Shown: positions 37,102 to 45,630 of the stretch, in pieces
Numbering within the stretch: position 1 is the first letter of the stretch
How the letters are laid out: each line of letters starts with the position of its first letter
From: an uncultured Bacilli bacterium
Lineage (GTDB): Bacteria > Bacillota_I > Bacilli_A > RF39 > UBA660
Reading direction: 5' to 3'
Length of the DNA: 64,000 nt
NCBI GenBank assembly: GCA_944371995.1
Contig: CALVYD010000002.1
Span: forward strand, 1 to 64,000
Position numbers and translations under genes: made by a program
Notes under the pieces: generated by a model
The model's database searches: none
What the model saw: only the letters and a program-made list of their open reading frames with translations
What the model was told of the DNA's origin: nothing

Positions 37102-37163
37102 TAATCATTTTATTGATAAAAATCATTTGTAAATGTTCAATACCTTCTATATTAGAAACTTCT

Positions 37164-38027
37164 TTATTTAATATTTTTGTCTATTACCTTTCTTTTTTGA
37201 TAATGAGTGATAGAAATGATTGAGCCGATGATTAATAAAACAGCAAATATCAAACATGTATATAACACAATATCTGCAATTGACATTTTTTTATTAATGG
37301 CAATACTTTCTTCCTCTTGAGCACTATATTCTATTCTTTCTCCACGAACTAGCAATCTATGGGTATTAATAGCATATGGAGTACAGGTAACTAGTGTTAC
37401 ATAATCCTTTCCCTTTACTATCTGTAAAAAATCGATATCTGATGGTTCTACTACCAACACTTGATTAACACGATAGGCTAAAACTTCATCTAAAATATGA
37501 ATATAGAAAGTGTCTCCTACTTTTAGCTGATCTAAATCTGTAAATAATCGTGACGATGGTAATCCTCTATGAGCAGATAGAACAGCGTGTGTATTTTCTC
37601 CTCCTATTGGTATAGAACTACCTTCTAAATGACCTACTCCTTTTTGTAATATATCCGAACTAGTTCCATGATAAATTGGAATTTTAATATCTATCTTTGG
37701 TATCGAGATATATCCCATCATTCCATTGTTATCAACATTCAAAACAGAAAAATACTCACTAGAAGATTGTCCAATCTGATTTTGAAATACATCTGTAATA
37801 TTAAGTGATGTAAGAGAACTATTATATTTTCTTGCTTCATTAACTAATTGTTCATTATAAGAGTTTTTCTGTTTTGCTACCTTAAAATCATAATTATCAA
37901 TAATCTCTTGATAATTAATTTTACTTAAGTGATTACTAATTACAGGATATAGGATAATTGCTATTCCTAGAATAATCATGATGACAAATATTAAAAAACT
38001 TAACTTTTCTTTTAATTTTTTCTTCAT
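37164..38027 (-). CDS. class C sortase (pilin polymerase)
   Basis: Membrane transpeptidase that joins pilin subunits through LPXTG Thr and a pilin Lys. 287 residues with an N-terminal (about 12-30) and a C-terminal (about 255-277) membrane segment, the class C layout. Catalytic residues: His in VLSAHRGLPSS, Cys in TLVTCTPYAI (about residue 212) and Arg in HRLLVRGERI. The ahead-of-core sequence YISIPKIDIKIPIYHG is typical. A DPW/DPF lid motif is not evident. It starts two bases after the major pilin stop, so they are co-translated. Confidence 0.93.
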   Translation of the reverse strand: MKKKLKEKLSFLIFVIMIILGIAIILYPVISNHLSKINYQEIIDNYDFKVAKQKNSYNEQLVNEARKYNSSLTSLNITDVFQNQIGQSSSEYFSVLNVDNNGMMGYISIPKIDIKIPIYHGTSSDILQKGVGHLEGSSIPIGGENTHAVLSAHRGLPSSRLFTDLDQLKVGDTFYIHILDEVLAYRVNQVLVVEPSDIDFLQIVKGKDYVTLVTCTPYAINTHRLLVRGERIEYSAQEEESIAINKKMSIADIVLYTCLIFAVLLIIGSIISITHYQKRKVIDKNIK

Positions 38028-38029
38028 GG

Positions 38030-39562
38030 CTAATTATTTTTTTTGGTGGATGATTCTTCTTTTTTTCTGCGGTAAATAAAGAAGAAATAGAAAGCTCCAA
38101 CAATAATTGCTAACCCTATTATTGTAAGGATAATTGTACCAGCACCACCAGTAACCGGTAATAAACCAACAGCTGCATTAGCAATGTCCAGTTCATAATA
38201 ACCATCATTATTAGTATCTTGAAGTTGATTTCCACTTGCCTGATTTGGTCCGATTGTAACCGTAATGGGATCCATTAATAACTGATATCCAGTAGGTGCT
38301 GAGGTTTCTTTTATATAATATGTACCTGAAGCTAAACCTTTAGTTTTGACATATCCATCAGTAGCCGTTGTAACAGTATCCACTAAGTTATCAGAAGTCA
38401 TAGAAATATCGCTATAAATTTCAAAGGTTGCTCCTTCTAATGGAGTATTACCTTGTGCTGCATGTTTAAATATTTGGATACCATATATATAAATTGGAAC
38501 TTCTTTATCACCTTCACCACCAGCATCAGTAGCAGTATTATGAGTACCAGTACCATACGGATCATTAGAATACTCTAAACTAGCTTTGTTTACATTACCA
38601 TTTCCACCAATAATAGCATTATTATTAACAGTGGCTTTATATTCAATTCTAATTAAATTAGAAGTTACATTGTCTACCATAAATGTAATTGTTAGTGTTT
38701 TTCCACTAATTTTTGCAATCGCAACAGTTTTTCCATCATTTGTAAATGTACCATTGTTATTTGTTAAAGCCGTAATACCATCCGTAATCTTAATACTTGT
38801 AACTGCTTCAAAATCTAATCCTTCAGAAATTGTGTCTGTAATTACATATGTTTTGTTTATAGCATTCGTAGGATAAAGTGGTACCGTGGCTTTAATTACA
38901 TATGGAACCACATCTCCTATACCATAAGAACCAGAAGATGCCTCTTTATTACCTATGGCTTTTGTGATTCCGGCATCCTCTACTTTAGCAACAATACTTT
39001 CATTATTAATTTCCCACGCATTTCCATTAGCTGTATAATCTAAATTACCAACCATAACTGCGTAAACTCTTAATGTTTTAGTAGGTAAAACTAAGTAAGC
39101 TCCAGCATCTAAAGTCTGATATGCTGTAGTCCCTGATATACTCATAGCAGTACCCTTTACATTATGTGATTTAATATAAGAAGCATAACCGCTAGCAAGT
39201 GTATCTAAATTTGAACTAGTTGTAACCTCTCCGCTTTCTATATCACCACTAGTTAAATTAAAATAATCTTCAATACTAAGATTATTATTTATTGAATTTA
39301 AATATGCTTTAAAATCGTTAGTAAACTCATATGAAATTACATTAGTGTTTATATTGTAAAATGCATCTAATATTTTATAGGCACTTAGTTGATCACCAGC
39401 ATCAATATCAGAAACTGTTAGGTTAGCCTTTTCAGTAATTATTTTACTTATACCATCACTGCTTGTTGTGCTGCCCGTTGTAATTGCTGCATGAACATTT
39501 AAGATTCCTACAAAAGCAATTATAGTCAGGATAATCAAAAATACCTTATTTCTTTTTTTCAT
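38030..39562 (-). CDS. major pilin, SpaA-type isopeptide-forming subunit
   Basis: Backbone pilin of 510 residues. Signal peptide (about 1-25, ending NVHAA), several Ig-like domains, a SpaA domain near the end with the isopeptide Glu in TYYIKETSAPTGYQLL, and the sorting signal LPVTG followed by a hydrophobic span and KKEESSTKKNN. A W-x9-K segment (W193 to K203, WEINNESIVAK) resembles the pilin motif that supplies the cross-linking Lys; another candidate is the Lys after YPTNAIN at 230-237. It overlaps the minor pilin gene by 17 bp and is followed by the sortase. Confidence 0.9.
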   Translation of the reverse strand: MKKRNKVFLIILTIIAFVGILNVHAAITTGSTTSSDGISKIITEKANLTVSDIDAGDQLSAYKILDAFYNINTNVISYEFTNDFKAYLNSINNNLSIEDYFNLTSGDIESGEVTTSSNLDTLASGYASYIKSHNVKGTAMSISGTTAYQTLDAGAYLVLPTKTLRVYAVMVGNLDYTANGNAWEINNESIVAKVEDAGITKAIGNKEASSGSYGIGDVVPYVIKATVPLYPTNAINKTYVITDTISEGLDFEAVTSIKITDGITALTNNNGTFTNDGKTVAIAKISGKTLTITFMVDNVTSNLIRIEYKATVNNNAIIGGNGNVNKASLEYSNDPYGTGTHNTATDAGGEGDKEVPIYIYGIQIFKHAAQGNTPLEGATFEIYSDISMTSDNLVDTVTTATDGYVKTKGLASGTYYIKETSAPTGYQLLMDPITVTIGPNQASGNQLQDTNNDGYYELDIANAAVGLLPVTGGAGTIILTIIGLAIIVGAFYFFFIYRRKKEESSTKKNN

Positions 39563-40250
39563 TTTTGTCTCCTTCCTTGTTTCTTAAAACATAAACTACT
39601 CCTAAAATCACTATAGCTGAAACCATCATTAACAAAACGTATAACATAATATTGTCTAGCGTATTAGGATTAGTGTCAATTTTACCTTCTTCTCCTGCAT
39701 CGCTTGGTGAAGTAATTTCTTGTTCTAATTCATTCCGTTCAATCTTTACATTCATTTCAATATCATACTTATATGTTTGGTTTTCTAAAATTGGGATACT
39801 AACTAACATGGGAGAAGTACTGTATCGATAATTTCCTACTTCAGTACTATCAATATGCACTAGGTACATGCCAGGAATTAAGTTTTTAAAATTAGCGATG
39901 CCATTTTGATTTATCTGCTGCTTATTATTAGGCTGTAAATTATTTTCTGAAATAAATTTCTCTATTTCTGTTGCTTTTAAATTTAAATCAGAAGAAGTAA
40001 TTCCAACCGGGTCAAAAGTAACATCTTCATACAGATTATTAAATTTATATTGACCATTTATATCAAATGTTGCTAATTGATAAAGTGATGCGTTCACATT
40101 AGAAAATTTTTCGTTTTCATATTGATAAACAAGAGTTATACTTGATGTTTTTGATATATCAATAGATTCTGCTTCTACATTCAAAACTCCAAAACATAGA
40201 ATTGAAAAGAAGAGAAATAACCTAAGTATTCCTTTTTTCGTTTCAATCAC
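39546..40250 (-). CDS. minor (basal) pilin
   Basis: 234-residue surface protein, first gene of the pilus operon. Signal peptide about 10-28 (FLFFSILCFGVLNVEA), a Cna/SpaA-like beta-rich domain with MYLVHIDSTEVGNYRY, an acidic linker and a C-terminal signal NPNTLD-hydrophobic span-KNEKKK. NPxTxD-type signals, unlike the LPXTG of the two other pilins, suggest a different sortase attaches this subunit to the wall, as expected for a pilus base. The frame opens with GTG at 40250 directly behind AAGAG; the spacing is poor, so the exact start is uncertain. Confidence 0.75.
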   Translation of the reverse strand: MIETKKGILRLFLFFSILCFGVLNVEAESIDISKTSSITLVYQYENEKFSNVNASLYQLATFDINGQYKFNNLYEDVTFDPVGITSSDLNLKATEIEKFISENNLQPNNKQQINQNGIANFKNLIPGMYLVHIDSTEVGNYRYSTSPMLVSIPILENQTYKYDIEMNVKIERNELEQEITSPSDAGEEGKIDTNPNTLDNIMLYVLLMMVSAIVILGVVYVLRNKEGDKNEKKK

Positions 40251-40718
40251 CTCTTTTGCTAATTATTTTTATAAATCATATTACTCCTCTAGCTAGGATA
40301 CCTAGTTCATATGAATTAGTTCTGCTAGATTTGATAATTTGTAAATACTACTTTTCACAAATGACAGTACCTTCTTCAGGCTTTGTATAGATATCTCATC
40401 ATCACTATACCCTTAAACTAACTTTACTAGTATTATTCTTAGTATAACCAGAAAGTTTATTTTTAACATTTGATTTAATTTGACATTTTCTTTGATTAGA
40501 GTGAAATACTATCATTAATGGAATAACTAACTTCAAAATGCTTCAATATTTACCTTGAAATTATCAGCAAAATTATTTTGGATACAGTATTACAAAAGAA
40601 AAGAATAATTTATTTTAAACCATTCTATTTTCACCCTATTTAGAAAATAAGTAAAAGTGTGTAATTTCCTATGGAAAACATTTATCGATACCAATTATAT
40701 TTATCTTCTATCACACTT
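40251..40718 (-). promoter_or_regulatory. long leader of the pilus operon
   Basis: About 460 nt lie between the predicted promoter and the minor pilin start, with no reading frame of note. Short hairpins are possible (CTAGG-tat-CCTAG near 40291-40303; GTATAG/CTATAC near 40385-40410). The function is unknown; such length allows post-transcriptional control. Confidence 0.4.
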
Positions 40719-40747
40719 ATTATACTATATTTTTTCTGCTTTTACAA
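40719..40747 (-). promoter_or_regulatory. pilus operon promoter
   Basis: On minus, -35 TTGTAA (40747-40742), 17 bp, -10 TATAAT (40724-40719). Confidence 0.65.
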
Positions 40748-40797
40748 TCATTTTCTCTGGTATTTTTTTGCCTAAAAAAAGAACAAAAATACAATTT

Positions 40798-41247
40798 TTA
40801 GATTTTTGCTCTCTTTTTATATTGTACCGGAGGCTCAAATTCGCACATTCCTATACAGAAATCAATATCTGCTGTTCCTTCTTTTAATAAGCTCTCACGT
40901 AATTTTTCTACATTCCCATTTCTATCATATAGTAGTGTTCCATACTTTACTTCTTGTTCAAAAGAATAGTCTCCACGTATTGTAGTTCTTGTTTTTTCAT
41001 CCTCTAAAATCCATAAACCTGCACTTTCTGTATGCACATACATTTCTATAGCTTCATTTTCTATATATGTTGACATAATTTGTCTTGGAGTATACCTGTT
41101 ATATAAAAACAGTAATCTCACTCCCATTCCAGGCACTGCACCAAATTCTGCTCCTGTAGCAACAACTCCCTCTAATGCTTCATAAAACTCATCTCGTTTT
41201 ATTTCATTTGTAATTGTTTGTGCTATTACATTATTCAATATTTCCAT
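40798..41247 (-). CDS. hypothetical protein, 149 aa, paralogue of the next gene
   Basis: Soluble protein, family not recognised. Its C-terminal half, GTLLYDRNGNVEKLRESLLK to MCEFEPPVQYKKR, aligns with the 203-aa protein encoded just upstream (GTIIYDKTGKIKELQTDLQN to CKFEPSIEYIPKQYRK). The pattern G-(T)-hh-YD-x-x-G-x-hxxL is also seen in small nucleotidyltransferase-fold proteins, but the catalytic G-S and D-x-D residues are not visible, so any such fold would be inactive. 98 bp separate it from its paralogue. Confidence 0.6.
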   Translation of the reverse strand: MEILNNVIAQTITNEIKRDEFYEALEGVVATGAEFGAVPGMGVRLLFLYNRYTPRQIMSTYIENEAIEMYVHTESAGLWILEDEKTRTTIRGDYSFEQEVKYGTLLYDRNGNVEKLRESLLKEGTADIDFCIGMCEFEPPVQYKKRAKI

Positions 41248-41345
41248 CTTTGATGGTTTTACTTGTATTTTTTTTTAAGTTTTCATATCCAAACCTGCCC
41301 TTCTTTGTTTCTTATTCTATAATTTATCATTAACCCAGTCATTTT

Positions 41346-41957
41346 TTAGCTTGCAGATGCAACTTTTTTTGTACTATTTAATGTTTTTACTTTTCGATAC
41401 TGTTTTGGTATATATTCAATTGATGGTTCAAACTTACAAGAGTCATTTGAGAAAAATAAAGTATAATTATCTAAAGTTAAGTCATTTTGTAAGTCTGTTT
41501 GTAATTCCTTTATTTTACCAGTTTTGTCATAAATAATTGTTCCCTGTCTTACAATAAATTCCCAGGGATGTTCTCCTCTATCTTGAAATCTTCCTTCTAG
41601 GCTATAATACCAGTCTGGCTTATTCATTATGCTAATATTCATACCAGTCTGTGATAAAATTTCCATGATTTCTGGCTTTGTTAATTCGACTGGATCAAAA
41701 TTTTTATCATTATAAATAAACAATAATTCTACTTCTGGTTTACTAGAGTCGATTTGAGAAAAATCTCTTCCCATGTAGACAATACCTTCTAAAAACTTAT
41801 TTTGATGATTGTCTGACAATATTTCGTCAATTTTATTACTGATTAGTTCATTCATCCTCTCTATACTTTTTTCATTCCTATATACCGTTCTTAACTCTTC
41901 CATACTACTATTTCCTTCCCCTATTTTCATTGTACCTTTCAAAACATGGTTCGTCAA
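41346..41957 (-). CDS. hypothetical protein, 203 aa, paralogue of the preceding one
   Basis: Soluble protein of unknown function. N-terminal helix (SMEELRTVYRNEKSIERMNE) with LEGIVYMGRDFSQIDSS and EVELLFIYNDKNFDPVEL, then RQGTIIYDKTGKIKELQTDL near the C-terminus, and a basic Ser/Lys tail. The order of these blocks resembles a degenerate nucleotidyltransferase fold (helix-GS region-strand-lid) but no catalytic Asp pair is kept. It is related to the 149-aa product. Its start is 11 bp from the left boundary repeat of element copy 2. Confidence 0.6.
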   Translation of the reverse strand: MTNHVLKGTMKIGEGNSSMEELRTVYRNEKSIERMNELISNKIDEILSDNHQNKFLEGIVYMGRDFSQIDSSKPEVELLFIYNDKNFDPVELTKPEIMEILSQTGMNISIMNKPDWYYSLEGRFQDRGEHPWEFIVRQGTIIYDKTGKIKELQTDLQNDLTLDNYTLFFSNDSCKFEPSIEYIPKQYRKVKTLNSTKKVASAS

Positions 41958-41968
41958 TCAAATTTACT

Positions 41969-42404
41969 TTATTTTACTATTTCGTAGATTTTTATTTGGA
42001 ATTCCGTTTTATAATAAAAAACTGAAATAAGTCTGATAGTAGTCTAATAAAATATAAAAATCAAGGGCGAATGAAATGAGTTTATAAAACCCTTGATTTT
42101 TACATTTTATTGAATATAATACTTAATACAAACAAAGTTCATCTTTGTTTGTTATCTATAAATATACACATCTTACGACTATTCAATTACTCTAGTTATA
42201 TTGAAAAAACTGAAATTAGTATGAAAAACGGAAATAACCTCCGTAATTTTGTCATGCAATAATTTAAATAATATTAGCTAATATTAAACAAAATTAAAAG
42301 ACTTATTTCCGTTTTCTTATTCTAAACCAGTAATAAGTCTTGTAAATTAAGTTTTATTTTTTAAAACTGCATTTAGTTTAAAAATTCACGTTATTTTACT
42401 ATTT
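41969..42404. mobile_element. dispersed non-coding element, copy 2
   Basis: Same 411-bp core as 16862-17272, here 41981-42391, in the same orientation. The direct repeat is TTATTTTACTATTT (41969-41982 and 42391-42404), 14 bp and different from copy 1 at its outer bases, which supports target duplication. The right repeat contains the dinB stop codon, so the element sits flush with the dinB 3' end and can provide its terminator through the internal AAATCAAGGG/CCCTTGATTT hairpin. Confidence 0.8.
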
Positions 42405-43622
42405 TAAATTTCTTTTTGATTTTGCCTCACCAATAATTTTTAATGATGCAGGTGCAACAATTGATTTTCCAAATTTCTGATTAATATCATCTATCGTTTT
42501 TTGTATTTCTTCTTCCTTTTGTTCTTCTTCATTATTTTCTTCAAAGAGTGTTAGTTGCCTTTCTTTCGTCTCGGATAAATCTGCTAATCTTACTCCTATT
42601 AATCTTATAGGATCTTTTTTATAACTCTTATTAAAAATTTCTATTACTAATTTATATATTTCCTTGGTACTATTTGTTAGATGAGGTAGTTTTGCTTGTG
42701 CAGAGTAGCCCTGAAAATCTTTATTTTTATAAATTACTGCGACAGTTTTAGCATATTGTTTTTGTTTTCTTAATTCTCTTGTGACATCGTCTGTTTGTCT
42801 AAATAATATATCTTTTATCTTTTCTTCATCTGTATAATCATGTGATAGAGTTTCTGATGTTGAGATACTGGTTGTTTTACTACTTCTTGGTTCTACTTTG
42901 GTATTGTCTATTCCCCGGGAAGCTTCTTTTAGATATTTAGCTTGATTTTTAAACTTCCTTTCTAATACTTTTTCATTGGCAAAAGCTAGGTCTTTTATAG
43001 TATAAATTCCTAACTTGTTTAGCTCTTCTTTGGTTCTTTTCCCAACCATGAATAAATCTCCCACGTCTAAGGGCCATAGTTTTTGTTCTATTTCATTTTT
43101 TAATAAAGTATGTACTTTATCTGGTTTTTCAAAGTCTGATGCCATTTTGGCACATAATTTATTATTTCCTATTCCAATATTTACTGTGAAACCAAATTTT
43201 TCTTTTACTTCTTCTTTTATTTTTACTGCTAATTGATAATAGTCTTTATATAAATAATTAGTACCTGTCATATCTAGGAAGCACTCGTCAATTGAAAATT
43301 TTTCTAATAAGGGAGAATATTGTGATAGGTATTCAAAAAGTTTTTTTGACTGTTCATAATACCAGCTGTGATTGGGAGGATAGATTTCTATACTTGGACA
43401 TTTCTTTTTGGCCTGATATATTGTTTCTGCTGTTTTTATTCCAAATTTTTTGGCTACTGGAGACTTTGCTAGTACTATTCCATGACGATTAGACTCTGAT
43501 CCAGCAATGATAGATGGTATTTTTCTAATATCCTTCTTATAGCCTTGCTTTAATAATAAAACTGCAGTCCAGGATAAAAAGGCATTATTTACATCTATAT
43601 GAAAAATTATTCTTTCCTTCAT
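42399..43622 (-). CDS. dinB: Y-family DNA polymerase IV (DinB)
   Basis: Translesion polymerase. Catalytic Asp in IFHIDVNNAFLSW and Asp-Glu in FSIDECFLDMTG; also GSESNRHGIVLAKSPVAKKF, the HhH region VGKRTKEELNKLGIYTIKDL and the little-finger domain. I choose the ATG at 43622 (MKERIIFHIDVNN), which has GGAG at 9 bp, over an upstream TTG at 43643. 407 residues. The last codon and stop overlap the boundary repeat of element copy 2. A C-terminal acidic stretch (ENNEEEQKEEE) is unusual. No full LexA box is seen upstream. Confidence 0.93.
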   Translation of the reverse strand: MKERIIFHIDVNNAFLSWTAVLLLKQGYKKDIRKIPSIIAGSESNRHGIVLAKSPVAKKFGIKTAETIYQAKKKCPSIEIYPPNHSWYYEQSKKLFEYLSQYSPLLEKFSIDECFLDMTGTNYLYKDYYQLAVKIKEEVKEKFGFTVNIGIGNNKLCAKMASDFEKPDKVHTLLKNEIEQKLWPLDVGDLFMVGKRTKEELNKLGIYTIKDLAFANEKVLERKFKNQAKYLKEASRGIDNTKVEPRSSKTTSISTSETLSHDYTDEEKIKDILFRQTDDVTRELRKQKQYAKTVAVIYKNKDFQGYSAQAKLPHLTNSTKEIYKLVIEIFNKSYKKDPIRLIGVRLADLSETKERQLTLFEENNEEEQKEEEIQKTIDDINQKFGKSIVAPASLKIIGEAKSKRNLK

Positions 43623-43805
43623 TAATAAATTCTCCTTTTTCAAGATATATCTAGGAATGAAACCTTCATCTAGTTTTAAAGTATTCCTTTATAAGTATTA
43701 TAAAATACTTTTTTTCTTAGTGCAATCGAACAAAATTGGTTGTTGTAGAGTTCTAGTTTACATATTGTTTTTCTGTTTTTGGGCATACTAATTCTAGGTG
43801 ATAAT

Positions 43806-44108
43806 ATGATGGATAAAGATGAGCGAAAAACATACGAAAAATTTTTTAAAAAAATTGTTATAGAGCATATTAGGGAAGCTAGGATAGAGAAAGGCTGGAC
43901 TCAAGCACGACTTGCGGAAGCTGTTAGTGTTTCTCATGAATATATTCGTGATTTAGAGTCTGAAAAAGGAGATGATTATTTTTCTACTTTTACAGTCTGG
44001 CTCATTTCTAAGACGTTAGATGTTAGTTTAGATCAATTACTTGATTTTGATATGGAGGCTTTTCGGTCTGTCATAGAAAAAGCAATGCAAGGAAAATATA
44101 ATCCTTAA
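43806..44108 (+). CDS. XRE-family transcriptional regulator, 100 aa
   Basis: Small DNA-binding protein with one Cro/C1-type helix-turn-helix: IREARIEKGWTQARLAEAVS followed by VSHEYIRDLESEKG. An N-terminal charged helix precedes it. The start at 43806 (ATGATGGAT) follows AGGTGATA at good spacing; an upstream ATG at 43779 lacks one. It is divergent from dinB and convergent with gpmI. It could regulate dinB or itself; no operator was assigned. Confidence 0.85.
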   Translation: MMDKDERKTYEKFFKKIVIEHIREARIEKGWTQARLAEAVSVSHEYIRDLESEKGDDYFSTFTVWLISKTLDVSLDQLLDFDMEAFRSVIEKAMQGKYNP

Positions 44109-44125
44109 GCATTGCTTTTATTTTT
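44078..44125 (+). terminator. terminator between XRE gene and gpmI
   Basis: AAAAGCAATGC (44078-44088) pairs with GCATTGCTTTT (44109-44119), then T. The left arm is within the XRE coding region and the right arm reaches the gpmI stop, so it can serve both strands. Confidence 0.75.
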
Positions 44126-45620
44126 CTATTAAACTTTCTCCAGTCATTTCAACTGGTTTTTCTAAATTCATTAACTCTAGTATTGTAGGAGCGATATCTC
44201 CTAGTTTACCTTCATGTAGTTTTAATCCTTTTTCAGTGATAATAAATGGTACTGGATTCGTCGTATGAGATGTGATTACATTATTATCGTCATCTAGCAT
44301 TTCTTCACAGTTACCATGGTCTGCGGTTACGATTAATATTCCACCTAATTCCATGACTTTGTCATATATTAATTTTAAATCTTTATCTACTGTTTCTACG
44401 GCTTTGATAGCTGCTTCTAATACACCTGTATGTCCTACCATATCACCATTTGCAAAGTTTAATATTACTAAATCTGTATGTGGTAGTTCTGCAAGTAACT
44501 TTTCTGTTACTTCATCAGCACTCATTTCTGGTTTTAAATCATAAGTTGCAACTTTGGGTGATGGTACTAGTATTTTCTTTTCATTTTTATAATCTACTTC
44601 TTTTCCACCATCGAAGAAGAACGTAACATGAGCATATTTTTCTGTTTCAGCAATTCTTAGTTGTGATAAGTTTTGTTTTTCTATATATTCTCCTAAAATA
44701 TTTGTAAGTTCAGGATCATTAAATGCATGAGGTGCTTTTACACTTTCTACAACAGGCATCATTGTAATTGTTTTTACGTTATTGAACATTACTGTTTCCA
44801 TGTCTACTGCCGCAGGGTTCGTGATGGCGGTAAATAATTCACGTAATCTATCTTTTCTGAAGTTGAAGGCTATAATTCCATCATTTTCTTCGACATTTCC
44901 TGATTGTGTAAATTTTGCTGGTAAGAAAAACTCATCTGTTATTCCGTCCTTATAACTGTTTTCAATATATTCTTTTGGAGAGGTTTGTATTTCTCCTTTA
45001 TTGTTTACAATCACATCATATGCTTTTAGTAATCTATCATAATTATTATCACGGTCCATGGCATAATATCTACCTGATATAGATGCGATTGTTCCAAATC
45101 CTATTTCTTTTAATTTTTCTTCGACTTTAGAAATATAGGTATAAGCGCTCTTTGGTGGTACATCTCGTCCATCCGTAAATAAATGTAGATAAACATTTTT
45201 AATACCTTCCATTTTACACATATCAAGTAAAGCTAATAAGTGATTTATATGAGAGTGTACTCCACCGTCACTGATTAGTCCCATTAAGTGTAGTTTTGAC
45301 TCATTTTTTCTTACATGATCCATTACACTCTTAATTGTTTCATTTTGAAAGAACTCTTTATCTTCGATTGATTTATTAATTAGTTCTAATGGTTGATAGA
45401 CAATTCTTCCGGCTCCAATGTTCATGTGTCCTACTTCACTATTTCCCATTTGTCCTTTAGGAAGGCCTACTAATTGTCCTGATGCAGTTAATTGTGTATG
45501 TGGATAAGTATTCCATAGTTCATTAAATACTGGATTGTTTGCTAGAGCTACTGCATTTCCATGAGTTTGCTCTCTTAATCCATATCCATCTAATATTGTT
45601 AATACAATTGGTTTTTTCAT
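44118..45620 (-). CDS. gpmI: 2,3-bisphosphoglycerate-independent phosphoglycerate mutase
   Basis: Glycolytic enzyme interconverting 3- and 2-phosphoglycerate with two Mn2+. Seen: TILDGYGLREQTHGNAVALA, the catalytic Ser in GNSEVGHMNIGAGR, HLFTDGRDVPPKSA, the SISGRYYAMDRDNNYDR segment and the metal ligands in NFANGDMVGHTGV and TADHGNCEEM. 500 residues. In many Bacillota gpmI follows gap-pgk-tpi; here spo0A and an ATPase gene lie between tpiA and gpmI. Confidence 0.97.
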   Translation of the reverse strand: MKKPIVLTILDGYGLREQTHGNAVALANNPVFNELWNTYPHTQLTASGQLVGLPKGQMGNSEVGHMNIGAGRIVYQPLELINKSIEDKEFFQNETIKSVMDHVRKNESKLHLMGLISDGGVHSHINHLLALLDMCKMEGIKNVYLHLFTDGRDVPPKSAYTYISKVEEKLKEIGFGTIASISGRYYAMDRDNNYDRLLKAYDVIVNNKGEIQTSPKEYIENSYKDGITDEFFLPAKFTQSGNVEENDGIIAFNFRKDRLRELFTAITNPAAVDMETVMFNNVKTITMMPVVESVKAPHAFNDPELTNILGEYIEKQNLSQLRIAETEKYAHVTFFFDGGKEVDYKNEKKILVPSPKVATYDLKPEMSADEVTEKLLAELPHTDLVILNFANGDMVGHTGVLEAAIKAVETVDKDLKLIYDKVMELGGILIVTADHGNCEEMLDDDNNVITSHTTNPVPFIITEKGLKLHEGKLGDIAPTILELMNLEKPVEMTGESLIEK

Positions 45621-45630
45621 TTTGTTCCTC

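Larger units (their letters stand above)
36586..37163. other. 578-bp AT-rich intergenic region in the pilus locus
   Basis: Holds the sortase terminator (37047-37101) and the tip-gene promoter (36668-36696). The rest (36700-37045) is AT-rich with scattered short repeats such as TTACTATTT at 36961-36995, similar to the boundary sequence of the dispersed element but without an element. No gene or RNA was seen. Confidence 0.5.

Noticed and set aside
43690-43720. Terminator-like hairpin AAGTATT/AATACTT between dinB and the XRE gene
   Set aside because: It lies between divergent genes where no transcript would end; it could be an operator but there is no second copy to support this.
43726-43745. 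LexA (SOS) box upstream of dinB
   Set aside because: A CGAAC half-site is present, but no GTTCG follows at the four-base spacing of the Bacillus box.
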